Below the pieces are notes generated by a model, which worked only from the letters and a program-made list of their open reading frames with translations, had not been told where the DNA came from and searched no databases. From Bacteroidetes bacterium 47-18 (lineage in GTDB: Bacteria; Bacteroidota; Bacteroidia; Chitinophagales; Chitinophagaceae), in NCBI GenBank assembly GCA_001897155.1, contig MKSF01000013.1, positions 124,001 through 188,000 of the forward strand: DNA of 64,000 nt, given 5' to 3'. The position numbers were made by a program, and so were the translations under genes. Numbering within the stretch: the stretch's first letter is position 1; every line of letters starts with the position of its first letter. Below are positions 55,498 through 64,000 of this stretch, one piece after another.

Positions 55498-55956
55498 ATG
55501 AAAATACTATTTATCTGCCTCGGTAACATCTGCCGTTCCCCTATCGCGGAAGGCGTGCTGACCCACCTTGCCGGGACCCATGACCTGGGCCACTGGCAGG
55601 TAGCCTCCGCCAGCACCAATACCTACCATACCGGCGAGGCCCCCCATCCCATGTCACAAAAGATATGCCTTGATGCCGGTATCGACATTTCCCGCCAGCG
55701 CGCCAGGAGGATCACTCCGGCCGATATGGAGGATTTCGACGTGATATTTGTAATGGCAGCGGATGTGATGAATGAGGTGAAGCGCCTTACCGGAACAGCT
55801 TTTGACAGCTCCAAAGTCAGATATTTTATGGAGACGCTGTCTCCCGGCGGACCCAAAGACGTACCTGACCCCTGGTATGGCGGCTGGGAGGATTTCGTCG
55901 GGGTCTACGATACCATCTATAGAGGCTGCGAGAAAATTATAAGATTATACAAATGA
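55498..55956 (+). CDS. Low-molecular-weight protein-tyrosine phosphatase
   Basis: 152 residues. P-loop FICLGNICRSPIAEG (catalytic Cys7, Arg13) and the acid loop DPWYGG (Asp near residue 122). It dephosphorylates Tyr residues; neighbours of such genes often make exopolysaccharide, which fits the divergent epimerase gene. It precedes hisS by about 40 nt. Confidence 0.93.
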   Translation: MKILFICLGNICRSPIAEGVLTHLAGTHDLGHWQVASASTNTYHTGEAPHPMSQKICLDAGIDISRQRARRITPADMEDFDVIFVMAADVMNEVKRLTGTAFDSSKVRYFMETLSPGGPKDVPDPWYGGWEDFVGVYDTIYRGCEKIIRLYK

Positions 55957-55994
55957 TTATATACTTACTTTTGCGTCAATTTTAATTGAGAACT

Positions 55995-57374
55995 ATGAAA
56001 CCAGGTATCCCCCAGGGCACCCGAGATTTTGCGCCCAAAACGGTCAGAGAAAGACAGTTTATCCTGAATACCATCAGAACGGTGTACGAGCTGTACGGCT
56101 ACCAGCCGCTGGAAACCCCGGCCATGGAAAACCTTAGCACGCTCACCGGGAAGTATGGCGAAGAGGGAGATAAATTAATGTTCAAAATACTGAATAACGG
56201 CCTGAACAATCCTGAAAAGAGAGACAGCATTGTAAGCGGGTTCAATAATATACTGGAAGGAAGGAACGACCTTAAGATAACGGAAAGAGCACTCCGCTAC
56301 GACCTGACCATTCCTTTCGCCCGCTTCGTGGCCATGCACCACAATGACCTCGCGCTGCCTTTCAAGCGCTACCAGATGCAGCCCGTATGGCGCGCCGACC
56401 GTCCCCAGAAAGGGCGGTACAGGGAGTTCTGGCAATGCGATGCCGATGTGGTGGGCTCGGTTTCCCTTATCAATGAAGCGGAGCTGCTGGCCATCTACCG
56501 GACCGCTTTCCACCACCTCCGCGTACCGGGCATATCGGTCCGGATCAACAGCCGTAAGATCCTGGCCGGGCTGGCGGAACATTGCGGAGCCACAGACAAG
56601 CTGACGGATATGACAGTAGCCATTGACAAGCTGGATAAGATAGGCTGGGATGGCGTGGCCAGCGAACTGGCGCAGCGGGGCTTCACACCGGAGCAAACTG
56701 CCACCATCGGTGACTATATCACCATACGCTCCGGCAGCCCGGAAATCATGCTGGACGCGCTGGACCGCCTGATCGGCGCTTCAGCAACGGCACGCGAAGG
56801 CATCAGGGAGATACAGGCAGTGCTGGAGTATCACAGCCTGCTGGAACAGCAGGAATGGGAGAATAAGATAGTGGTGGACTTTACACTGGCCCGGGGACTG
56901 AACTATTATACCGGCATCATTATGGAAGTAGTAACGGATGCCGTCGCTATGGGCAGCATCGGCGGTGGCGGACGGTACGATGACCTTACCGGCCTCTTCG
57001 GGCTGAAAGGCATTTCCGGGGTAGGGATATCCTTCGGTATAGACCGCATCTATGATGTTATGGAACAGCTGGGACTCTTCCCGGAAAGCACCCGGCAGTC
57101 GGTAAATGTCCTGTTCCTGAATATAGACAGCACCACCACCACCCACGTATTGTCCCTGGTCAATACATTAAGAAGCAGCGGCATACCCTGTGAAATGTAT
57201 ATGGATGTCTCCAAAATGGATAAGCAGATGAAATATGCCAATAAGCGGGGACTGAAATACATTGCCTTTATCGGCAACCAGGAAATGGAGCAGGGAAAGA
57301 TAGCCCTGAAGAATATGGAAAGCGGCGTGCAGGAGCTGCTGGACATCGATGCCCTGATAGCGGCTGTCCAATAA
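55995..57374 (+). CDS. hisS: Histidine-tRNA ligase
   Basis: Class II aminoacyl-tRNA synthetase charging tRNA-His. I start at ATG 55995 (MKPGIPQGTRDFAPK); a TTG 9 nt upstream is less likely. Motif 2 RYQMQPVWRADRPQKGRYREFWQCDAD and HisA motif ARGLNYYTG with GSIGGGGRYDDL are visible. A C-terminal anticodon-binding domain follows (VNVLFLNID to RGLKYIAFIGNQE). 459 residues, the standard length. Confidence 0.96.
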   Translation: MKPGIPQGTRDFAPKTVRERQFILNTIRTVYELYGYQPLETPAMENLSTLTGKYGEEGDKLMFKILNNGLNNPEKRDSIVSGFNNILEGRNDLKITERALRYDLTIPFARFVAMHHNDLALPFKRYQMQPVWRADRPQKGRYREFWQCDADVVGSVSLINEAELLAIYRTAFHHLRVPGISVRINSRKILAGLAEHCGATDKLTDMTVAIDKLDKIGWDGVASELAQRGFTPEQTATIGDYITIRSGSPEIMLDALDRLIGASATAREGIREIQAVLEYHSLLEQQEWENKIVVDFTLARGLNYYTGIIMEVVTDAVAMGSIGGGGRYDDLTGLFGLKGISGVGISFGIDRIYDVMEQLGLFPESTRQSVNVLFLNIDSTTTTHVLSLVNTLRSSGIPCEMYMDVSKMDKQMKYANKRGLKYIAFIGNQEMEQGKIALKNMESGVQELLDIDALIAAVQ

Positions 57375-57398
57375 AAATCCGATAATTAATACCCTGGA

Positions 57399-57436
57399 AC
57401 CCGCGCTGTGCCATCATGGTACAGCGCGGGTCTTTG
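57399..57436 (+). terminator. Terminator after hisS
   Basis: acccgcgctgt pairs with acagcgcgggt over an 11-nt loop; ctttg follows. Confidence 0.8.
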
Positions 57437-57492
57437 TATGCACCTCCCGCAGGATGCTCCCCGGGCAGCCCGGAAGCCATTCTTTGCCAGGA

Positions 57493-58119
57493 CTACTGCT
57501 CCAGCAGCTTTTTAAAGCTGGACATAGACTTAAAGATATTATCCTGTATAATGGGGTCGGAGATAAACCTTGGTATCTTTTTATCCCTGTCGCTGGATAT
57601 GGTATAGGTCACCTGCACCAGTTCGCCGGGCTGCTTTTCCAGCTTCCACGACCCTTTGACACCCGAGATGCGCTTCACTCCGCTTTTCACCGGGTACTGG
57701 CTGTCCGCAGTGCTGCTGAAGAGCACCACACAGGACTGGGCGTCCGGCACCAGGCCCATAGGAATAGCATACAGCAGCAGGCAGTCCTGGTCATCCATCA
57801 CCGCGGGCAGATCGTATTGTATGTAATTGATCCAGGCCACCGGCTCCTGCAGCATCTTTACCGTATATGCCGAGGCCTTGGTCTGCCATTGTGTGCCATG
57901 CTGCTGTGACTGCAGTAATTTCACAATGCTGGTAATATCGCTCCTGACCGAAAAAACAGCCTTCAGCTCCCGCACCTGCTCCTTGTCCACGGTGATCCAC
58001 CGTTCATACAGGTGCGTGGGGCCATTCTTCCTTATCAGCTTGAATTCATTATTGGCGTATACGCCTGTAGTCATACACAGGAGCATGCTTACCAGCCATA
58101 TTACTGACAGTCTTTTCAT
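57493..58119 (-). CDS. Exported START-like domain protein
   Basis: 208 residues with a signal peptide ending at GVYAN. The rest fits a START/SRPBCC lipid-binding fold: LYERWITVDKEQVRELKAVFSVRSDITSIVKLL, QWQTKASAYTVKML, WINYIQYDLPAVMDDQDCLL, GSWKLEKQPGELVQVTYTISSD and FISDPIIQDNIFKSM. The ligand is unknown. Such proteins are frequent in Bacteroidota. It converges on hisS with a terminator between. Confidence 0.82.
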   Translation of the reverse strand: MKRLSVIWLVSMLLCMTTGVYANNEFKLIRKNGPTHLYERWITVDKEQVRELKAVFSVRSDITSIVKLLQSQQHGTQWQTKASAYTVKMLQEPVAWINYIQYDLPAVMDDQDCLLLYAIPMGLVPDAQSCVVLFSSTADSQYPVKSGVKRISGVKGSWKLEKQPGELVQVTYTISSDRDKKIPRFISDPIIQDNIFKSMSSFKKLLEQ

Positions 58120-58593
58120 GATTTAAATATTTAGTGATGTAATCTTCCGTTCTATAAGCATTCTTTTACGGGGGCCAGGGAAGCCGTTCCGGCTGTTAAC
58201 CCTCCCACGGTCGCCGGCACCGTAATAGGATTGCCGGCAGGATAAAGCGCCAGGCGGTCTTTAGGGCAGGCACTTTATAATATGACAGTCTGGAATGGGT
58301 TTACCCCTAAGATCTCCTGAAATTAAATCTGTTGCCATAAAGAATCCGGGGTCAGGCTCGTTATGACAGCAGTGTAAGACCCGCCGCCGGGACGTAAAGG
58401 GAATCCGGATATCATAAAGACAGGATAGGAGAACCGGTAGAAAGAACGTTTTACATGCCCGGGATATTATAAGACCGGAGATCAGGAAGGCCGGCACATA
58501 CAGCATATGCTCAACAAAGGGCTGTCCTTTGGTCATAACAGCCGGGCGGGTACCCGGTCAATACAAAGGCTACCCGGCTGAAGCATAGTTATC
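58120..58593. other. Intergenic, no gene recognised
   Basis: Open frames here (for example 58261-58536 on the minus strand) have no protein-like pattern. An inverted repeat cagccggg/cccggctg (58539-58546, 58573-58580) near the end of the GNAT gene may be its terminator. Confidence 0.4.
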
Positions 58594-58884
58594 TTAAAAC
58601 AGCACATCCTTATAGGCATCGCTCTTCTTAAACATACCGGCGGCAAAAGGACAAAGCGGCATGATCTTTACACCTTTTTCCCTGGCATAAGCTACAGCGG
58701 TCTCAAAGATGGCCTTACCGACTCCCATACCACCGAACGCCTCCTCCACCTCCGTATGGTCGATGATGAACTTATCCTCACCGGCCCAGGAATAGGTCAT
58801 TTCACCGGCCTGGGTACCGTCTTCAGCGATGGCAACAAAAGCGCCTTTATGTTCACCTTCTTTTACTTGCGTGGTAAATTGCAT
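58594..58884 (-). CDS. Small GNAT-type N-acetyltransferase
   Basis: 96 residues, the reduced GCN5-related acetyltransferase fold (YjdJ/Gtn type). MTYSWAGEDKFIIDHTEV is followed by the acetyl-CoA loop EEAFGGMGVGKAIFETAVAYAREKGVKIMPLCPFAAGMFKK. The substrate is unknown. It lies 6 nt downstream of the pirin gene and probably shares its transcript. Confidence 0.9.
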   Translation of the reverse strand: MQFTTQVKEGEHKGAFVAIAEDGTQAGEMTYSWAGEDKFIIDHTEVEEAFGGMGVGKAIFETAVAYAREKGVKIMPLCPFAAGMFKKSDAYKDVLF

Positions 58885-58890
58885 AACAGA

Positions 58891-59796
58891 TTAATTTTTA
58901 CGGTTCAGCCTGTCGCTATAATAGGCAGGCAACGGTACCCGCTCCGTTTCATGGATCACTGCGGGAAATTTATTATCATTCCAGTCCTGGATGGCCTGCT
59001 CCAGCACCTCCTTTGATGAGCTTACAAAATTCCAGGCAATAAAATGCTCTTTCTCAAAGGGCAGTCCTCCGAAAATATAAACGGACGTATGCGGGTGTAT
59101 CTCAAAACTGCACAGCCGCGACTCTTTAGCTACCAGGATCTGCTTCGCTTCATAATCATACCCGTCAGCAGTCACCCGTCCTTCCAGGATATACATACCG
59201 GCTTCTCCGTACAGCTCATCCCCGACATCAATGACCTTAACTTCGTCAGCAGTATTCCTGATCTCCAGCATATACAGCTCGCTGAACACCGCTACCGGTG
59301 ATTTCCTGCTTCCCAGATGCCCTGCCACGAGCCTGAAGTGCACATCATTATCCTGCCAGGCCGGAAGCGATGCCGCTTCGTAATGCTGGAACGAGGGCGC
59401 CACCTGCTCGAACGCCTCAGGTAAGGCCACCCATATCTGTAAGCCGTGCAGGATCTTGGCGCTGTTCCTCAGCGCTTCCGGTGTACGCTCCGAATGGGTA
59501 ACGCCCCTTCCGGCCGTCATCCAGTTCACTGCGCCGGGCGCTATGACCACCTCGTTCCCCAGGCTGTCACGGTGCATGATCTCCCCTTCAAACAGGTAGG
59601 TCAGTGTGGACAGGCCGATATGCGGATGCGCGGCAACATCCAGGTTCTCATGTTCAGACATATGGGCAGGTCCCATATGGTCAATGAAGATGAACGGCCC
59701 TATCATTCTTTTCTGCTTAAAAGGCAGCAACCGGCCTACCAGGAAATTTCCCAGGTCAGCGGCCCTTTCTTCTATGATCATACCGACATTAGACAT
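58891..59796 (-). CDS. Pirin family protein
   Basis: About 301 residues of the bicupin pirin family; some members are quercetinases, others regulators. Start chosen at MSNVGMIIEERAAD; an upstream Met adds ten residues. N-terminal cupin metal motif: HPHIGLSTLTYLFEGEIMHRDSLG, then APGAVNWMTAGRGVTHSE. The C-terminal cupin is less conserved (YIFGGLPF). It is transcribed with the GNAT gene. Confidence 0.93.
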   Translation of the reverse strand: MSNVGMIIEERAADLGNFLVGRLLPFKQKRMIGPFIFIDHMGPAHMSEHENLDVAAHPHIGLSTLTYLFEGEIMHRDSLGNEVVIAPGAVNWMTAGRGVTHSERTPEALRNSAKILHGLQIWVALPEAFEQVAPSFQHYEAASLPAWQDNDVHFRLVAGHLGSRKSPVAVFSELYMLEIRNTADEVKVIDVGDELYGEAGMYILEGRVTADGYDYEAKQILVAKESRLCSFEIHPHTSVYIFGGLPFEKEHFIAWNFVSSSKEVLEQAIQDWNDNKFPAVIHETERVPLPAYYSDRLNRKN

Positions 59797-60044
59797 ACCA
59801 GCTTCTTTTTTTATAACATTTTTCAAAATACGATATTTCCGGGCATTAAAAAATTAATCAGCATTATTTTTCATTGGATTTTCCATACATAAAAAACCAC
59901 GGGAACAGGCGCAGCCGGCACGGGCTTTAGGAACAACTTCCAATATCTGCCCTTCCGTCACGCTTTTTTTTAATAGCAGAATATTATATTTGTGATCCCG
60001 ATAACTTAAAGGCGTATGACGGCCTTCCATACCAGCATCATACT

Positions 60045-60830
60045 ATGACATTCGACTTTTACAATAAATACCAGCGGCTCTCCGACCAGGAATTGCTTCA
60101 CATTGTCCGGAACGCGGCACAATACCAGGAAACAGCGGCAACAGCCGCTCAAACCATATTACAGGAAAGAGGCGTGGATATTGCAGCAGCGCTCCAAGAG
60201 CCCGTTACGGAAGACACCTCCGATGCCGAAGCTGATCCTGAGGACCTTGCCACCCTGCTGGCTCCCGGTTACCGGTCGGATAAATACGCTTTCCGGTCGC
60301 TTTACGAAGCCTTCAGCACCATAAAGGACAACCGGCCCCTGCTGCTGTTCAAAATAGTGCTGGCTATCTATATACTTACCTATGCCTACCATATAGGTTC
60401 CCTGTTCTTCTCGGGCAACCTTACCTATCTTTTGTTCTATAGCCTGTACGACATCGGTCTCCTGGCACTGCAAGTGCTCCTGCCCCTGTTGCTGATGCTG
60501 TTTTTAAACCGCCTGCACCCCGCTGCCTGGGTTATACTTTATGTCAGCACGGCATACAGCGGATCAGTGCAGCTCCTTTCCCTCCTGCAACTGGGCATTA
60601 TGGGATTTTCCGGAGACTTGGGCACAATGATGTTCCTGACCTGGCTGTGGCTGAGCAGCAATATCTTCAGCCTGTACGCGATGAGCCTACCTTATAACCG
60701 GCAACTTTTCCGTGTCAGCAAACGCACTATGCTGATAACGCTCCTGGTCGGATTGATCTGCGGTATAATATCTACCGTTATAAACTACTACACCTATGCA
60801 TCATATATGGAAACATTCCCGGCTTATTAA
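60045..60830 (+). CDS. Membrane protein of unknown function
   Basis: 261 residues. A soluble N-terminal segment (FYNKYQRLSDQELLHIVRNAAQYQ, TAAQTILQERG) that recurs in Bacteroidota membrane proteins is followed by about four to five helices (IVLAIYILTYAYHIGSLF; LLALQVLLPLLLMLFL; MMFLTWLWLSSNIFSLYAM; TLLVGLICGIISTVI). No enzyme motif is visible. It converges on the adenine deaminase gene. Confidence 0.75.
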   Translation: MTFDFYNKYQRLSDQELLHIVRNAAQYQETAATAAQTILQERGVDIAAALQEPVTEDTSDAEADPEDLATLLAPGYRSDKYAFRSLYEAFSTIKDNRPLLLFKIVLAIYILTYAYHIGSLFFSGNLTYLLFYSLYDIGLLALQVLLPLLLMLFLNRLHPAAWVILYVSTAYSGSVQLLSLLQLGIMGFSGDLGTMMFLTWLWLSSNIFSLYAMSLPYNRQLFRVSKRTMLITLLVGLICGIISTVINYYTYASYMETFPAY

Positions 60831-60855
60831 AGCATCTCTGATATACTAAAAGCGG

Positions 60856-60896
60856 GCAGCCCGGGATAAGCTTAAATGCTTTCACCCGGGCTGCGC
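60856..60896. terminator. Terminator between the membrane protein and ade genes
   Basis: gcagcccggg pairs with cccgggctgc over a 19-nt loop. There is no long T-tract, so efficiency is uncertain. Confidence 0.5.
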
Positions 60897-60916
60897 CATA
60901 TCGGAACAGGAACCGC

Positions 60917-62569
60917 TCAGCCGTTCACTGTGCTTACAAAATCAAACATACCGACATCAAACAGTCCCTTGTCGGTCATCTTCAGGCGGGGTATGACCGG
61001 CAGGGCCATAAAGGACAAGGTCATAAAAGGCGCTTTCAGGGTACAGCCCAGCGCCTTCGCTTTCGCATCCAGCAGCTCGTAATGTCCTGCTACTTCCGTA
61101 ATATCCTTATCGCTCATTAACCCGGCAACCGGCAAAGGCAGTATATGGGTTTCCCGCCCGTCATGCACAGCTATGCCGCCTTCATTCCTGATAATGGTAT
61201 TCACTACCGCGGCAATGGCCTGGTCACTGACACCTACCGCCACGATATTATGGCTGTCATGGGCTACCGAGGAAGCAATAGCGCCCTGCTTCAGCCGGAA
61301 ATTCCTGATAAAGCCCACCGCCGGACGCGCATCCCGGTACCTGTTGACGATCACTATCTTTAATACATCCTGGCGGACGTCACTGCACAGCCTGCCCTTT
61401 ACAGGACGAAGCATGGCAGTCCCTTCACCGGTGATGATCTCCCCGTCCACAGCTTCTATCACCTTCACCTCGACCGGGGCATCGCCGCCGCCTTCATATG
61501 TCAGCGCCAGGTCTGCTTCGCTGATCGTATGGCATTTGAAATTATTGATCCTCGGCACCGGCACCCGTTCAAAGAACACCTTGCCATTGGTAAATACCTT
61601 TTCTCCGTTGATATAGGTACGCAGCACATTCAGCCTTTCAAAGCTATCCAGCACTATAAAATCGGCATAGTCGCCTTCCCGGAGATACCCCACCGGGAGC
61701 TTATAATGCATTACCGGGTGGATGCAGGCGGCGTACAAAACATGAAACAGGTCATGACCGTCCCGCAGCGCCCTGGCGACCAAAGTGTTGATATGCCCGT
61801 GCAGCAGCTCATCCGGGTGCTTGTCGTCACTGCACAGCATCAGCCATTCCGGGTGGGTGTTAAATAAAGGATGGAGCGCCTGGTAATTTTTGGCGGCGCT
61901 GCCTTCCCGGATGAGTATTTTCATTCCTCCTGCTATCTTATGCAGCGCTTCCTCCAGCGAGGTACACTCGTGGTCTGTAGAGATACCGGCCCGGATATAC
62001 CGGTCCGCCAGCTCTCCGCGCAGACCGGGCGCGTGCCCGTCCACCGGCTTGTTGCAGGCCCTGGCGGCGGCGATCTTACGCATCACCTCCGGGTCCTCGT
62101 TCAGCACGCCGGGAAAATTCATCATTTCCGCGAGATAATAGATATGGTCATCCCGCAGCAGGTCCTCCACGGCGGCGGCGTCAATTACGGCACCGGCCGT
62201 TTCGAAAGGTGTGGCCGGCACACAGGAGGGCGCGCCGAAACAGAATTTCAGCGGCACCTGCGCGGCATTTCGGATCATATACCGTACTCCCTCCACACCG
62301 CAGACATTAGCGATCTCGTGCGGGTCGCTTACCGTTGCAACGGTACCATGCTGCACCGCTATCTGTGCAAATTCGGACGGTACCAGCATAGAGCTTTCAA
62401 TATGTATATGCGCATCGATAAATCCCGGCAATATATACTGGTGCGGCACTTCCCTGTCGGTCAGCCTGTCGATGGACCGGATGCGCCTGCCCTCTATATT
62501 GACACGACCCGGGTAGATCTCCCGGTTCAATATATCTACTATAAATCCTTTGATTGCACTGCTTATCAT
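60917..62569 (-). CDS. ade: Adenine deaminase
   Basis: Deaminates adenine to hypoxanthine in purine salvage. 550 residues of the amidohydrolase superfamily. Metal and substrate motifs: LPGFIDAHIHIESSML, SDPHEIANVCG, APSCVPATPFE, NFPGVLNEDPEV, DGHAPGLRG, STDHECTSLEEA and LCSDDKHPDEL. The C-terminal half has DSHNIVAVG and INGEKVFTNGK. It overlaps the next upstream gene by 4 nt (ATGA), so they are coupled. Together with AMP nucleosidase (13270) it gives an AMP to hypoxanthine route. Confidence 0.95.
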   Translation of the reverse strand: MISSAIKGFIVDILNREIYPGRVNIEGRRIRSIDRLTDREVPHQYILPGFIDAHIHIESSMLVPSEFAQIAVQHGTVATVSDPHEIANVCGVEGVRYMIRNAAQVPLKFCFGAPSCVPATPFETAGAVIDAAAVEDLLRDDHIYYLAEMMNFPGVLNEDPEVMRKIAAARACNKPVDGHAPGLRGELADRYIRAGISTDHECTSLEEALHKIAGGMKILIREGSAAKNYQALHPLFNTHPEWLMLCSDDKHPDELLHGHINTLVARALRDGHDLFHVLYAACIHPVMHYKLPVGYLREGDYADFIVLDSFERLNVLRTYINGEKVFTNGKVFFERVPVPRINNFKCHTISEADLALTYEGGGDAPVEVKVIEAVDGEIITGEGTAMLRPVKGRLCSDVRQDVLKIVIVNRYRDARPAVGFIRNFRLKQGAIASSVAHDSHNIVAVGVSDQAIAAVVNTIIRNEGGIAVHDGRETHILPLPVAGLMSDKDITEVAGHYELLDAKAKALGCTLKAPFMTLSFMALPVIPRLKMTDKGLFDVGMFDFVSTVNG

Positions 62570-63546
62570 TGTGAAATACTTTTACTTTTTTGCCGGATGC
62601 CCACCATTAATACGCTGCCGATTACGGCCGGCAATACCAGGTTCAGCAGCCAGGTCACATAGCTGGCCGCGAGCAAAGATACCCCGTTAAGCGCCAGACC
62701 CGTTTCCAGGAACACCACCCCCGCCACAAATCCCCGCACGCTGATGTCTGCCAGCATAAAGGAAGGAATAGCCATCAGCAGCCAGTACATCATCATAGTG
62801 GCAAAGATACCCGCCACCCAGGGCACCTGCGCTCCCAACAGATTGGCCAGCAGCAGGAACTGCATATTATAGGTAAGATATTTGACCAGTGAAAACCCGT
62901 ATATGAAAACAATATCCCTGGTATCATATCTTTTCAGCACCCTGAAATACCGGGCCATCTTCCTGAAAGGCCTGAACTGCAGCAGCCAGCCTGTCCAGCG
63001 GCGCCGTGTTCCCCACAGGATACCTAATAAAATTACGACAAGACCGCAGATTTTCAAAAAGTCCGACAGCCAGCGGCCGGAATGATGATGCCAGAGAAAA
63101 TAAATTACACCTGCCATACCGGCGGTGGAAGACGCCGCTACCTGGATAAGATTGGTCATCAGGGTGCCGATGGCGGCAGCTACCCGCTTCCGCTGCGGCA
63201 CATATAATATCCTGCCTGCAAAATCACCGAGCTTGCCGGGCGTCACCATGCCGAAAGCGATACCGGTCACGACCGCTTTAAAGGACACCCATAAGGTCAC
63301 GGGATGCAGGTACCTGACCACCCGCTGCCATTTTACGGCTTCCCAGAACCAGTTGACAGGCGCCAGCAGGATTACCAACGTAAACCAGGAAGGACCTGCG
63401 CTGTGCCAGTAAGACCGCAAAGCCTGCCACTGCTGCCCCAGGTCGCCTTTCGCCGTAAGCTGGCGATATATTAACCATAAGAAAAATACCATCAAAATGG
63501 GCGCCAGTACGTACCGGAGTAATATTTTTTTGGTAGCTTTGGTCAA
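62566..63546 (-). CDS. Lysylphosphatidylglycerol synthase transmembrane-domain (UPF0104) family protein
   Basis: 326 residues with about eight membrane helices. GMVTPGKLGDFAGRI is a form of the conserved TPGxxGE-type motif of the flippase domain found in MprF and its solo relatives; LLMAIPSFMLADISVRG and SYVTWLLNLVLPAVIG follow. The solo domain is thought to transport lipids or precursors. It is co-transcribed with ade and divergent from ruvC. Confidence 0.85.
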   Translation of the reverse strand: MTKATKKILLRYVLAPILMVFFLWLIYRQLTAKGDLGQQWQALRSYWHSAGPSWFTLVILLAPVNWFWEAVKWQRVVRYLHPVTLWVSFKAVVTGIAFGMVTPGKLGDFAGRILYVPQRKRVAAAIGTLMTNLIQVAASSTAGMAGVIYFLWHHHSGRWLSDFLKICGLVVILLGILWGTRRRWTGWLLQFRPFRKMARYFRVLKRYDTRDIVFIYGFSLVKYLTYNMQFLLLANLLGAQVPWVAGIFATMMMYWLLMAIPSFMLADISVRGFVAGVVFLETGLALNGVSLLAASYVTWLLNLVLPAVIGSVLMVGIRQKSKSISQ

Positions 63547-63611
63547 AATATCAGGTATTTATTATCTATTAATACAGTCACAACTTAGCAATTAACGAAT
63601 CCTATTTCATA

Positions 63612-64000
63612 TGGCCGTCATACTTGGCATAGATCCTGGCACATTACTGATGGGATATGGTATCATTTCCGTTGACAAAAATAAGGTTTCCCTTGTTGAA
63701 ATGGGCGTCCTTCACCTGTCAAAGCATAAAGATCATTCGAAAAGGCTGCATTATATCTTTGAGAAAGTAAGCGCGCTGGTCCAAATTCACCGGCCGGATG
63801 CGGTGGTGATAGAAGCGCCCTTCTTCGGGAAGAACGTGCAGAGCATGCTGAAGCTCGGCCGTGCGCAGGGGGTAGCCATTGCCGCCGCTATGGCTCATGG
63901 CAGCGCCACGGTGGAATACGCGCCCAGGAAAATAAAGCAGGCCGTGACGGGCAACGGGAACGCCTCCAAGGAACAGGTGTGGAAAATGCTCCAGACCATC
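63612..64000 (+). CDS. ruvC: Holliday junction resolvase RuvC, N-terminal part (cut by window end)
   Basis: The first 129 codons of RuvC, which cleaves Holliday junctions with RuvAB during recombination repair. [19 protein letters not shown] carries the first catalytic Asp, and [23 protein letters not shown] the second acidic residue. [23 protein letters not shown] is the DNA-contact segment. The stop and the remaining catalytic acids lie beyond the window. Confidence 0.95.

Noticed and set aside
58261-58536. 91-codon minus-strand frame
   Set aside because: No recognisable family or start signal, odd Cys/Pro-rich text; treated as non-coding.
61871-62662. 263-codon plus-strand open frame
   Set aside because: Antisense to the well-supported adenine deaminase gene.

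Overview
The window is a chromosomal segment of a member of the phylum Bacteroidota, most likely the Chitinophagaceae/Chitinophagales. The evidence is the set of lineage-specific genes: type IX secretion substrates with type A and type B (CHU_C) sorting tails, GldD, DUF4835 and DUF4296 proteins, an S46 dipeptidyl-peptidase, the Bacteroidota-type omega subunit, and the four-gene ligase-associated DNA repair set. Several promoters also fit the Bacteroidota pattern TTG-N19..23-TAnnTTTG. The genus cannot be fixed from this window alone.

Layout. 1-8160 holds envelope and secreted proteins: a T9SS type B cargo, an Asp/Glu-type S46 peptidase, a Do/HtrA protease, a cyclophilin and a membrane-anchored TPR protein. 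8353-12739 is a housekeeping run in one direction (bamD, rpoZ, coaBC, DUF4835, DUF4296, gldD), followed by tRNA-Arg, AMP nucleosidase, a thioredoxin-fold protein, an FMN reductase, a lipoprotein with an L,D-transpeptidase-like scaffold but no catalytic domain, and tRNA-Leu. 17690-19550 is a decayed strip with a multiply frameshifted lipoprotein gene and a LytTR response regulator. The phospho-acceptor Asp of that regulator is Glu, and its kinase survives only as a C-terminal remnant. 20386-25874 carries five paralogous genes for small secreted proteins, mostly cysteine-rich, in two blocks. Between the blocks lie a membrane protein, a structured RNA candidate, an eroded NarL-like regulator and a 21-bp-phased direct-repeat array. 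A T9SS type A protein follows.

From tRNA-Met (28690) to about 40870 lies an AT-rich, largely broken mobile island. It contains a serine recombinase fragment whose 3' end runs into the tRNA, a relaxase fragment, an AbiE-type toxin-antitoxin pair, and a type I restriction locus (fused HsdM-half-HsdS, a PrrC-like anticodon nuclease, HsdR). It ends with a PP2C phosphatase and a broken gene of an uncharacterised family. Frameshifts or a stop codon damage the relaxase, prrC-like, hsdR and last genes, while the methylase-specificity gene and the toxin-antitoxin pair are open.

41086-64000 is ordinary core chromosome: a TPR protein, the ligase-associated repair cluster (exonuclease, ligase, helicase, PdeM) with an embedded Dps gene, a MutS-like ATPase, OmpA and TlpA-like proteins, truB, a polysaccharide epimerase/dehydratase, LMW-PTP, hisS, a START protein, GNAT, pirin, a membrane protein, adenine deaminase, an LPG-synthase-like membrane protein, and the start of ruvC cut by the window end.

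A family of roughly 90-200 bp intergenic repeats with matching terminal inverted repeats (MITE-like) occurs five times between 4567 and 28545, and no transposase is visible. All identifications rest on reading motifs by eye; no database search was run.
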